From CAZRAL01 sp964598005 (GTDB taxonomy: Bacteria > Pseudomonadota > Gammaproteobacteria > Burkholderiales > Usitatibacteraceae), in contig CAZRAL010000055.1 of the NCBI GenBank assembly GCA_964598005.1, positions 1 through 16,811 of the forward strand: a stretch of 16,811 nt of DNA, in the 5' to 3' direction. The notes under the pieces are model-generated. The model had not been told where the DNA came from. It searched no databases and was given only the letters and a program-made list of their open reading frames with translations. The translations under genes were made by a program, and so were the position numbers. Shown one piece after another: positions 1 to 6,761 of this stretch (position 1 is the stretch's first letter; the number at the start of each line of letters is the position of its first letter).

Positions 1-75
1 TGGCCGCCGTATCAGTTTTATCTGTTGATTTGAATTTTGCAGGGACGACTATTTATTGCTGCTTTTATATTAGAC

Positions 76-91
76 TCCCGGTCAGCCGGGA
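76..91. other. Small perfect hairpin at the edge of the typA relic
   Basis: TCCCGG-TCAG-CCGGGA forms a 6-bp perfect stem with a 4-nt loop, just where typA homology stops. Neither strand has a following T-run, so it is not a convincing intrinsic terminator. It may be part of whatever sequence joined the typA fragment. Confidence 0.4.
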
Positions 92-100
92 ACATTCGCA

Positions 101-490
101 CAGCTGACGGCTAGTCACAAATTTGCCTTCCCGCCCCACAAAGGGCGAGGTGTTGAGCTGAAAATTCATGGTTAATGTCGGCTCGTCCACACCAAGAATG
201 GGCAGTGCCTCGAGCTTTTCGGCATCGGCTATGGTGTAACCGATCGATAAATCGTCGATGCCGGTAATCAACACGATCTCCCCCGCTTCGGCAAGCTCCA
301 TCGGCACCTTGTTCAACCCCTGAAAGCTCTGCGCCTGGGTGACACGCACTTTGCGCGGTGGCTTGTCGCCCATCATCAACATGACATCCTGTGTAGGCTT
401 GATCTAGCCGATACCAATGCGACCGAGATAGCCTGAATAACCAAACGTGGAAATTGGAAATCTGCAACCGCAAGGTCAAATCCGCATGGA
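101..490 (-). pseudogene. typA: Relic of typA/bipA (ribosome-associated GTPase), internal fragment
   Basis: Read on the minus strand, this encodes an internal part of the translational GTPase TypA/BipA: the beta-barrel domain after the G domain and the start of the next domain. Recognisable blocks in order are LRLQISN, YSGYLGRIGIG, IKPTQDVMLMMGDK, AEAGEIVLITGIDDLSIG, VDEPTLTMNFQLNTSPF and GREGKFVTSRQL. The G domain and the C-terminal half are missing, so only about 120 of the usual roughly 600 residues remain. Three lesions are visible. A 7-bp tandem duplication (TGGAAAT twice, 448-461) shifts the frame between ISN and YSGYLGR. A TAG stop follows GIG. About six codons usually found between GIG and IKP are absent. 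After SRQL the homology ends abruptly and the frame runs into a stop near 65. This is a decayed duplicate or translocated fragment; a functional typA must lie elsewhere. Confidence 0.85.
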
Positions 491-493
491 AAC

Positions 494-502
494 TGCTATA
501 GT
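494..502 (+). promoter_or_regulatory. Candidate extended -10 promoter for arnD
   Basis: TGC followed by TATAGT matches an extended -10 element (TGnTATAAT) and ends 15 nt before the arnD ATG. I see no good -35 box at 17 bp (GGTCAA). If used, the transcript leader would be under about 10 nt, which would fit the absence of a Shine-Dalgarno site before arnD. This is inference from base pattern only. Confidence 0.3.
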
Positions 503-517
503 TTAGCCCCATAAAAA

Positions 518-1435
518 ATGAAAAAAATTCTTGCGCTTAAAATTGATGTCGATACGCTGAAGGGCACGCGTCTCGGTGTGCCCGCACTACTCGACGTGCT
601 GAAAAAAAATCGGGCCGAAGCGACGTTTTTATTTAGTTTGGGGCCTGATCACACCGGGCGCGCTATCAAGCGGGTGTTTCGTAAAGGATTTTTATCCAAA
701 GTGGCGCGTACATCGGTGACTTCGCATTATGGGTTCCCTACCCTGCTTTATGGAACGCTCATCCCCGGGCCCGATATTGGCCTACGTTGCGTAGATATTT
801 TACGCCGGGTACGCGACGAAGGCTTTGAAGTCGGTATTCATGCTTGGGATCACGTCAAATGGCAAGATGGCGCGGCAACCGCCGCTCCCGAATGGGTGGA
901 ACGCGAAATGGAGCATGCGCAGAATCGATTTACCGACATTTTCAAGGCGCCGGCCCGAACCCACGGTGCGGCGGGTTGGCAAATGAGCAAACATAGCCTG
1001 CGCTACACCCAACGCATGGGATTCGATTATTGCTCTGACGGGAGGGGAATACAGCCACATTTTCCCATTGTGAACGCGGAAATTATCGACTGCCCGCAAT
1101 TACCGACCACCTTGCCTACGCTGGATGAATTAATTGGCCGAGAGGGCACCACAATCAACAATGTCGCCGAGAAACTGCTGGCCCTCACTGCATCACCCCC
1201 AGAATATGGACATGTATTTACCCTGCACGCCGAATTGGAGGGAATACGCTTGAAACCGGTTTTCGAGCAATTGCTGGCTGGCTGGCAGCAACAAGGCTAC
1301 CAGCTGGCAAGTACCCATACCCTGTTTGCCTCGTTCGACAGTCGCACCGCCTTGCCTTATTTTGAAGCGATACATGGAGTCGTTGCCGGGCGCAGCGGTA
1401 CTCTGTTAATGCAAGGCAAACCATTTTTAGCTTGA
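518..1435 (+). CDS. arnD: ArnD-like deformylase (polysaccharide deacetylase family)
   Basis: The 305-residue product resembles ArnD, which removes the formyl group from undecaprenyl-phosphate 4-deoxy-4-formamido-L-arabinose on the route to L-Ara4N-modified lipid A. Visible family marks are KIDVDT (10-13), the metal motif HAWDH with H108 and H112 spaced as H-x3-H, AAGW near 151-154, PTTLPTLDELIGR and the late TLHAELEG. D10 or D12 is the likely catalytic base or metal ligand. There is no signal peptide, as expected for a cytoplasmic-face enzyme. The ATG has almost no upstream purine-rich site (CCATAAAAA). The other arn genes (arnB, arnC, arnA, arnT) are not in this window, and the upstream neighbour is a typA relic, so arnD stands alone here. 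A tail of about 35 residues after LASTHTLF goes beyond where E. coli ArnD ends. Assignment to the family is firm; the exact substrate is inferred. Confidence 0.88.
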   Translation: MKKILALKIDVDTLKGTRLGVPALLDVLKKNRAEATFLFSLGPDHTGRAIKRVFRKGFLSKVARTSVTSHYGFPTLLYGTLIPGPDIGLRCVDILRRVRDEGFEVGIHAWDHVKWQDGAATAAPEWVEREMEHAQNRFTDIFKAPARTHGAAGWQMSKHSLRYTQRMGFDYCSDGRGIQPHFPIVNAEIIDCPQLPTTLPTLDELIGREGTTINNVAEKLLALTASPPEYGHVFTLHAELEGIRLKPVFEQLLAGWQQQGYQLASTHTLFASFDSRTALPYFEAIHGVVAGRSGTLLMQGKPFLA

Positions 1436-1476
1436 ACCTACTTTTCTAACTACTATCCTTCACATATTTACAAAAC

Positions 1477-1497
1477 AGGAAAATTTCATGATCAGAT
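1477..1497 (+). promoter_or_regulatory. Stranded ribosome binding site and original start of bcp
   Basis: AGGA at 1477-1480 lies 7 nt before ATG 1488-1490, followed by ATC AGA T. ATCAGAT (1491-1497) is repeated at 1831-1837, where the bcp frame resumes. Joining 1497 directly to 1838 gives an open frame beginning MIRLKIPDFELPATG, the expected N-terminus of a Bcp/PrxQ protein. In the present sequence this ATG instead reads into the inserted element and stops at TAA 1629-1631. Confidence 0.8.
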
Positions 1498-1606
1498 CTG
1501 ATGTTACGCACTGGCAGAAACACACTATGTCTGATTCCGTCGTTATCTTCACCGCGAAACACAATCCCATCGGCAGCATGATGCATAAGATTCATGCCCG
1601 CGGGTC

Positions 1607-1622
1607 CTGCCTCTGTGCAGGC
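1607..1622. other. Small hairpin inside the bcp insertion
   Basis: CCTGC-CTCTGT-GCAGG forms a 5-bp stem and 6-nt loop in a GC-rich patch of the element. No T-run follows, so it is not a typical terminator. Confidence 0.3.
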
Positions 1623-1652
1623 GGGGCCTAATTTGGCTATGGTATAGCTTAG

Positions 1653-1704
1653 GGAACCTCTGAATAAATCCCACATGGCCATGGAGGACTTAATCAGAGG
1701 TTCC
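1653..1704. mobile_element. 52-bp MITE remnant: two terminal repeats joined head to head
   Basis: Begins GGAACCTCTGAATAAATCC and ends with the complement of GGAACCTCTGATTAAGTCC, so it is nearly all terminal inverted repeat. TTAG flanks both sides (1649-1652 and 1705-1708), a 4-bp target duplication fitting YTAR, the target type known for the IS5 subgroup. Its two ends match the two ends of the 399-bp element at 10391-10789 in reversed order, so it looks like a deletion derivative of that family that lost the whole interior. It lies inside the element at 1498-1830 and is therefore the younger insertion. Confidence 0.8.
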
Positions 1705-1747
1705 TTAGACAAATCCTGATCGTTTTATGCAGAATCAATTTTATTTA

Positions 1748-1830
1748 CTGATGTGCACGGCAGAGGCAAAAAATTTTCACCGAAAAAGCCATTTTCGTAG
1801 GGAAGCCACTTTGCCTCTGCGTAACATCAG
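1748..1830. repeat. Subterminal long inverted repeat at the bcp-proximal end
   Basis: CTGATGT (1748-1754) pairs with ACATCAG (1824-1830), and GCAGAGGCAAA (1760-1770) pairs perfectly with TTTGCCTCTGC (1810-1820), separated by a 5/3-nt internal loop. The 39-nt apical loop is AT-rich. The left arm is a degenerate third copy of the element's end sequence. As RNA it would form a stable stem just upstream of the remaining bcp frame. Confidence 0.7.
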
Positions 1831-1857
1831 ATCAGATTAAAAATACCCGATTTTGAA

Positions 1858-2286
1858 TTGCCAGCAACGGGCAGCCAGCGTTTTTCCAGCGCTGCGTTTA
1901 GGGGTTATTCCTACATTCTTTATTTTTATCCGAAAGACAATACGCCAGGGTGTACCGACGAAGGCATACAATTTCGCGATCTTTACCCAGAATTCAAAAA
2001 AATAGGCGTCGCCGTTTTTGGCGTTTCACGCGATTCATTAATGAGCCACGAAAAGTTCAAGAGCAAAATGAATTTCCCGTTCGACTTGCTTTCCGATAGC
2101 GATGAAACAGTATGCTGCTTGTTCGATGTGATCAAGGAAAAAAACATGTATGGTAAAAAGGTGATGGGCATTCAGCGTTCCACCTTCATCATTGGCCCGC
2201 AGGGCGCCATTGTAGCTGAGTGGCGTGGGGTGAAAGTCGCAGGTCATGCTGCAGAGGTGTTGAACAAGGCAAAAGCCGTGGCATAA
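1858..2286 (+). CDS. bcp: Peroxiredoxin (Bcp/PrxQ family), 5' end displaced by an insertion
   Basis: The frame encodes a thioredoxin-fold peroxidase of the Bcp/PrxQ group, which reduces hydrogen and organic peroxides with thioredoxin. Counting from the TTG at 1858: YFYPKDNTPGCT carries the peroxidatic Cys32, then GVSRDS, FDLLSDSDE, DVIKEKNMYGKK and RSTFII. The resolving cysteine five residues after the peroxidatic one, as in E. coli Bcp, is absent (I37); C86 and C87 are the only other cysteines. The conserved start LKIPDFELPATG is encoded just upstream (from 1837) but has no ATG, GTG or TTG before it and hits a stop at 1822. The true start, ATG 1488, lies beyond the 333-bp insert. TTG 1858 has no Shine-Dalgarno site and would drop the first beta strand, so the gene may be a recent pseudogene or poorly translated. 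The rest of the frame is undamaged. A terminator follows. Confidence 0.8.
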   Translation: MPATGSQRFSSAAFRGYSYILYFYPKDNTPGCTDEGIQFRDLYPEFKKIGVAVFGVSRDSLMSHEKFKSKMNFPFDLLSDSDETVCCLFDVIKEKNMYGKKVMGIQRSTFIIGPQGAIVAEWRGVKVAGHAAEVLNKAKAVA

Positions 2287-2328
2287 TTAATGCAAGCAGA
2301 AAGCTGACCCATCAACCTATTTTCCCTC

Positions 2329-2371
2329 AAAAAAGCCCACATGCAGACTACCCCTGCAGTGGGCTTTTTTT
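2329..2371 (+). terminator. Intrinsic terminator after bcp
   Basis: A-run then GCCCAC-a-TGCAG, loop, CTGCA-GTGGGC, then a run of seven T (2365-2371). The A-run before the stem could make it work in both directions. It separates bcp from the PhoH gene. Confidence 0.85.
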
Positions 2372-2411
2372 ATCGAAACCTGTCTTTAACCTGATTTTGC
2401 GAGGAATAGCC

Positions 2412-3854
2412 TTGGCCCCCAAACCTAAAAAAACCAGCGATTCTCCAACCGTTCGTCCCCATAAGGAAATTCAGTGCAAGCTGTTCGTACTCGATACGAA
2501 CGTACTGATGCACGACCCTGCCAGCCTATTCCGCTTTGAGGAGCACGATGTTTATCTGCCCATGATTACACTTGAAGAACTGGATAACAACAAAAAAGGC
2601 ATGACCGAAGTAGCGCGCAATGCCCGCCAAGCCAGCCGTTTTCTCGATGACATCGTTTCCAGCCAGGAAGGCGATATCGAGTGCGGCATTCCGATGCACA
2701 ATTTTGGTACTCGAGAAGCCAGCGGACGCTTACTGTTGCAAACGCGACCAATCACGCTCGATTTTCCTTCTGCCTTACCCGACAGTGGCAAAGCAGACAA
2801 TCAAATACTGGCTGTCGCGCTCGATTTGCAGCACCACCACCCCAAGCGCAACGTGGTGCTCGTTTCCAAAGATATCAATATGCGCATCAAGGCACGCACG
2901 CTTGGTGTTGCGGCTGAAGACTATTTCAACGACAAGGTTCTCGAAGACACCGATATTCTTTACACAGGCATACGCGAGCTGCCACAAAATTTCTGGGACA
3001 AACACGGCAAAGATATCGAATCCTGGCAGGAACATGGGCGCACGCTGTACCGAATCAAAGGTCCCCTGGTGTCCTCGCTAGTTCTCAACGAATTCGTCTA
3101 TCAAGATGAAGACAAGCCTTTCTATGCCATGGTTGCAATTCAGGAAGGGACAACTGTTGTTCTGCAGACACTAAAGGATTACACGCATCAAAAAAACAAT
3201 ATCTGGGGAATCATGGCGCGCAACCGTGAACAGAATTTTGCGCTCAATGTACTGATGGATCCGGAAATCGATTTTGTCACGCTGCTTGGTCAGGCGGGCA
3301 CCGGCAAAACGCTCCTTACACTTGCAGCCGCGCTTATGCAAACGCTTGAATACAAGATTTATTCCGAAATTATTATTACTCGCGTAACGGTCCCTGTCGG
3401 CGAGGACATCGGATTTTTACCCGGGACGGAAGAAGAAAAAATGAATCCATGGATGGGTGCACTGGAAGACAATCTCGATGTGCTTAACGCAACCGATGAT
3501 GAAGCAGGAGACTGGGGCCGGGCGGCCACGCGTGATCTTATCCGATCGCGCATCAAGGTGAAATCGCTCAATTTCATGCGCGGCCGCACCTTCCTCAACA
3601 AATTTCTAATTATTGACGAAGCGCAGAATCTGACACCCAAGCAAATGAAAACACTCATCACCCGAGCCGGGCCAGGCACCAAGGTCGTTTGCCTTGGCAA
3701 TATTGCGCAGATCGATACGCCCTACCTCACTGAGGGCTCATCCGGATTAACTTATGTGGTAGACCGATTCAAGGGATGGTCTCATTCAGCACATATCACC
3801 TTGCAACGCGGTGAGCGTTCCCGTCTCGCTGATCACGCCGCGGAAGTGTTATGA
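2412..3854 (+). CDS. PhoH-family ATPase with N-terminal PIN domain (PhoH2/YlaK type)
   Basis: The 480-residue protein fuses a PIN nuclease-like domain (about 22-165) to a PhoH P-loop ATPase domain (about 255-480). PIN marks are LFVLDTNVLMHDP with acidic D28, LEELDNNKKG, GKADNQILAVAL and VVLVSKDINMR. The ATPase has Walker A GQAGTGKT (293-300) and Walker B IIDEAQNLTP with D402-E403. Proteins of this build (PhoH2) are described as RNA-dependent ATPases/helicases with ribonuclease activity; the role in this organism is inferred. The frame is open further upstream, but the start is placed at TTG 2412: a GAGGAA site lies just before it, the terminator of bcp lies upstream, and family proteins begin shortly before the PIN domain. 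The first 20 residues are Lys/Pro-rich and low in conservation. The stop is about 97 nt before the M16 gene. It is not the short PhoL/YbeZ type. Confidence 0.9.
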   Translation: MAPKPKKTSDSPTVRPHKEIQCKLFVLDTNVLMHDPASLFRFEEHDVYLPMITLEELDNNKKGMTEVARNARQASRFLDDIVSSQEGDIECGIPMHNFGTREASGRLLLQTRPITLDFPSALPDSGKADNQILAVALDLQHHHPKRNVVLVSKDINMRIKARTLGVAAEDYFNDKVLEDTDILYTGIRELPQNFWDKHGKDIESWQEHGRTLYRIKGPLVSSLVLNEFVYQDEDKPFYAMVAIQEGTTVVLQTLKDYTHQKNNIWGIMARNREQNFALNVLMDPEIDFVTLLGQAGTGKTLLTLAAALMQTLEYKIYSEIIITRVTVPVGEDIGFLPGTEEEKMNPWMGALEDNLDVLNATDDEAGDWGRAATRDLIRSRIKVKSLNFMRGRTFLNKFLIIDEAQNLTPKQMKTLITRAGPGTKVVCLGNIAQIDTPYLTEGSSGLTYVVDRFKGWSHSAHITLQRGERSRLADHAAEVL

Positions 3855-3904
3855 AGAGAGATCTGATCAAATCAAAAGACAGAAAATCAGTTATTCAGCA
3901 GCTC

Positions 3905-3922
3905 ACAATCATTATCATTACA
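3905..3922 (+). promoter_or_regulatory. Candidate Fur-like site before the M16 protease
   Basis: ACAATCATTATCATTACA reads on the other strand as three hexamers TGTAAT GATAAT GATTGT, matching the GATAAT-type Fur box in about 14 of 18 positions. It lies about 30 nt before the M16 start. AT-rich promoter DNA gives such matches by chance, so this is tentative. Confidence 0.3.
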
Positions 3923-3951
3923 ATTGGTACTTTTCTGCGAGGATCCTTGCC

Positions 3952-6699
3952 ATGAATTTCGCTCGTTTTTTTAGCGTTGTCTTAATAGCGGTCATATTTA
4001 ATGTCCCTTTATTTGCACAGGAAAAAGGGGCAGCTCTTCCGGCAGGTGTTGCCAAAATTACATCTGTCGAGGGGATTAGCGAGTACAGATTTCCCAACGG
4101 ATTGACTGCGCTCATTGCGCCTGATCCTTCCAAACCTTCCATAACGGTCAACATTACCTACAAGGTTGGTTCGCGCCACGAAAATTATGGTGAAACGGGT
4201 ATGGCGCATTTGCTTGAGCATATGCTGTTCAAGGGCACCAAACGCTATCCGAAAATAACCGATGAATTTACCAAACGTGGGGCGCGCTGGAATGCAACAA
4301 CGTGGGTAGACCGCACCAATTATTACGAAGTTTTTACGGCCTCGGATGCCAACCTCGACTGGGCGCTGTCGATTGAGGCAGACCGCATGGTGAATTCGCG
4401 GATTCGCAAAGAAGATTTGATGACTGAAATGCCGGTGGTGCGCAATGAATTCGAGATTGGCGAAAACAATCCCGTCTATATCATGGCCGAGCGCATCGTA
4501 TCGACCATGTATCTATGGCATAACTACGGTAAATCAACCATCGGCGCGCGTTCGGATATCGAGAATGTACCGATCCCGCGTTTACAGGCTTTTTATCGCG
4601 AACACTATCAGCCGGACAATGCGGTTTTGCTGGTGTCCGGTCGGATCGACGAGACTAAAACTTTGGCCCTGATTGCCAAACATTTTGGCCTCATCCCGAA
4701 GCCCAAGCGCGTACTGCAAGCGTTGTACACCCGGGAACCCACGCAGGATGGTGAACGTTTTATCAAGCTGGAACGGGTTGGCGATATTCAGGCTGTAGGC
4801 GCAGGTTTTCACGTTCCGCCCATGGCCCACGCGGATTACCCGCTGACCTTGCTGTTATCGGAAATATTAATCAACACGCCATCAGGCCGCCTGCACAAAG
4901 CGTTGATCGACACCAAAAAAGCTACCAGCGTGGCGGGTTATAACTTTGAAAATCACGATCCGAGTGTGGCTTTATTCTGGGCGGAGTTACGCAAAGAACA
5001 GTCACTCGATGAAGTGCGCGATATTTTCATCAAGACTTTGGAAGGTTTTGTGGCCAATCCGGTGAGCAAGGAAGAGATCGAACGTGCCCGGTCAAAATTC
5101 CTGAAGGAGATCGAACTCACAGTCAATACATCCGAAAAGCTGGGCCTGAATTTATCCGAAGCGATCGGAGCCGGGGATTGGCGGTTGTTTTTTCTCACCC
5201 GGGATCGTTTGCGTGCGGCCAAGCCAGAAGACGTACAGCGCGCCGCGCTAATGTATCTTAAGCCTTCCAATCGTACCGTGGGGTTATTCATTCCTACGGC
5301 CAAGCCAGAGCGTACTGATGTGCCTATTGTGGCGGATGTAAACAGCGTATTAAAAAATTACCAGGGAGATCCGCCAATTGCCAAGGGCGAAGCCTTTGAC
5401 GCAACACCGGAAAACATTGAAAAACGCCTTAAAAGGGGCGAATTGTCCGGCGGCATGAAAACGGCATTGTTAGCCAAAAAAACACGGGGCGAAACGGTCA
5501 ATGCGCAAATCATTTTACGTTTTGGTGATGAAAATAATTTAAAGAACCAGCGCGTGGCAGCGGACTTGGCTGGCGGGATGTTGATGCGCGGTACCTCGCA
5601 GCATACCCGCCAGCAGCTAACCGATGAAATGGATAAATTGAAGGCGCGTATCACCATCAATGGTGGTGCCGCGCAAGCTGTGGCCAGCATCGAAGCCAAA
5701 CGCGAAACGCTGCCTGCAGCCTTGAAATTGGCCGCGGAAATGCTGCGTGAATCCACACTACCGGAAAACGAATTTGAATTATTGCGCCAGGAAGCACTGG
5801 CTGATCTAGAGCGGGAATTATCCGACCCAGCCAGCCGCGCCCGCGAAGCAATCGGAACGCATTTCAATCACTACCCTAAAGATGATGCGCGGTATTACGC
5901 GACCACTGAAGAAAACATTGCGGGCTACAAAGCCGTGAAATGGCAGGATGTTAAAGCGTTTTACCAAAATTTCTACGGATCAAACAATGGTCAACTGGCT
6001 ATCGTTGGTGATTTTGATGAAAAAGCAATAAACGCATTATTGCCTTCGCTTTTCGGCAACTGGAAATCCATGCGTCCATTCAAGCAGCTTACCGATGAAT
6101 ACCGTACTGTGGCTGCCGCAAGTAAAAAAATTGAAACGCCGGATAAAGAAAGTGCCACCTTCATTGCGCGCATTAACGTCAACCTGAATGAAGATGACCC
6201 CGACTATGCTGCTTTGAAAATGGCTGACTGGGTACTGGGTAGCGGGGCAGGGTTTTCCTCGCGTCTGGTGGCCCGTATCCGCGTCAAAGAAGGGTTGAGT
6301 TATGCGGTTCGTTCCCAGCTGGGGGTGACACCTTTCGACCGTGCAGGGTATTGGATGGCTTTGGCCCAATATGCGCCACAAAATAAGGCTAAGGTTGAAG
6401 CCGCTTTCCGTGACGAAATGGGGAAATTGGTAATGGAAGGATTTGCTACCAGTGAAATCAGCAATGCCAAGTCTGGCTACGCTCAGGCCCAGCAACTGGC
6501 GCGGTCAAATGATGGCAGGCTGGCCGCCAATCTGGCCACTAAGCTGTATTTAGGACGCACTATGAACTGGGATGCGGCACTAGACAAAAAAGTAGAAATG
6601 CTGAAGGCAACCGACATTCAGGCTGCAATTAAAAAATATCTTGATGCAGGACAAATGACGATTGTCAATGCGGGAGATTTTGTCAAGTCTGCAAAATAG
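3952..6699 (+). CDS. Secreted M16 zinc metalloprotease (pitrilysin/PqqL-like, two fused M16 units)
   Basis: The 915-residue protein starts with a clear signal peptide (MNFARFFSVVLIAVIFNVPL, cleavage probably after FAQ-23), so it is exported to the periplasm. The first M16 unit has the inverted zinc motif HLLEH (H86, E89, H90), with the third ligand E166 in VVRNEFE 76 residues after H90, as the family requires. The second half (about 480-915) repeats the fold without the zinc motif, having AADLAGGMLMRGT where the HxxEH would be. This gives one active and one inactive half in a single chain, as in pitrilysin and PqqL (about 930 residues). The start at ATG 3952 is chosen for the GCGAGGAT site and the signal peptide; the frame is open further upstream. 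The gene follows phoH after a 97-nt AT-rich gap. Substrates are likely peptides or small protein fragments; none can be named from sequence. Confidence 0.9.
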   Translation: MNFARFFSVVLIAVIFNVPLFAQEKGAALPAGVAKITSVEGISEYRFPNGLTALIAPDPSKPSITVNITYKVGSRHENYGETGMAHLLEHMLFKGTKRYPKITDEFTKRGARWNATTWVDRTNYYEVFTASDANLDWALSIEADRMVNSRIRKEDLMTEMPVVRNEFEIGENNPVYIMAERIVSTMYLWHNYGKSTIGARSDIENVPIPRLQAFYREHYQPDNAVLLVSGRIDETKTLALIAKHFGLIPKPKRVLQALYTREPTQDGERFIKLERVGDIQAVGAGFHVPPMAHADYPLTLLLSEILINTPSGRLHKALIDTKKATSVAGYNFENHDPSVALFWAELRKEQSLDEVRDIFIKTLEGFVANPVSKEEIERARSKFLKEIELTVNTSEKLGLNLSEAIGAGDWRLFFLTRDRLRAAKPEDVQRAALMYLKPSNRTVGLFIPTAKPERTDVPIVADVNSVLKNYQGDPPIAKGEAFDATPENIEKRLKRGELSGGMKTALLAKKTRGETVNAQIILRFGDENNLKNQRVAADLAGGMLMRGTSQHTRQQLTDEMDKLKARITINGGAAQAVASIEAKRETLPAALKLAAEMLRESTLPENEFELLRQEALADLERELSDPASRAREAIGTHFNHYPKDDARYYATTEENIAGYKAVKWQDVKAFYQNFYGSNNGQLAIVGDFDEKAINALLPSLFGNWKSMRPFKQLTDEYRTVAAASKKIETPDKESATFIARINVNLNEDDPDYAALKMADWVLGSGAGFSSRLVARIRVKEGLSYAVRSQLGVTPFDRAGYWMALAQYAPQNKAKVEAAFRDEMGKLVMEGFATSEISNAKSGYAQAQQLARSNDGRLAANLATKLYLGRTMNWDAALDKKVEMLKATDIQAAIKKYLDAGQMTIVNAGDFVKSAK

Positions 6700-6716
6700 A
6701 AAAGCAGCCCCCATAA

Positions 6717-6745
6717 AACAAGGGCCGCATTATGCGGCCCTTGTT
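6717..6745. terminator. Bidirectional hairpin between M16 protease and lipoprotein genes
   Basis: A perfect stem ACAAGGGCCGCA / TGCGGCCCTTGT with a TTA loop (extended by one A-T pair) sits between two convergent genes. The T content after the stem is modest on both strands, but the location and strength make it a shared terminator. Confidence 0.8.
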
Positions 6746-6761
6746 ATTGAAAAATATGTTT

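Larger units (their letters stand above)
1498..1830. mobile_element. 333-bp insertion with CTGATGTTACGCA ends inside the bcp 5' end
   Basis: The ends are inverted repeats: CTGATGTTACGCA at 1498-1510 and its complement TGCGTAACATCAG at 1818-1830. They are flanked by a direct repeat ATCAGAT (1491-1497 and 1831-1837), as expected for a target-site duplication. Removing the insert plus one repeat restores the bcp frame with a normal start. I find no transposase; the longest open frames are short and unrecognised, so this is a MITE or an internally deleted insertion sequence. Ends beginning CTG occur in the IS4 family (IS10, IS50), but I cannot assign a family from memory of ends alone. A smaller element (1653-1704 plus its 4-bp duplication) is nested inside, so the original insert was about 277 bp. 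Confidence 0.78.

Noticed and set aside
111..512. 133-residue open frame on the minus strand
   Set aside because: Only its first residues (LRLQISN) are typA-derived; after the 7-bp duplication it is the wrong frame across the typA relic, so it is not a gene of its own.
1446..1712. 88-residue minus-strand frame through the bcp insertion
   Set aside because: It crosses the insertion boundary, the target duplication and the nested 52-bp element, so it cannot be an inherited gene; no domain recognised.
2220..2411. Upstream extension of the PhoH protein
   Set aside because: The extension overlaps bcp and the terminator, and is not like the family; TTG 2412 has a GAGGAA site.
3811..3951. Upstream extension of the M16 protease
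   Set aside because: It overlaps the end of phoH and would bury the signal peptide; ATG 3952 has a good ribosome binding site.
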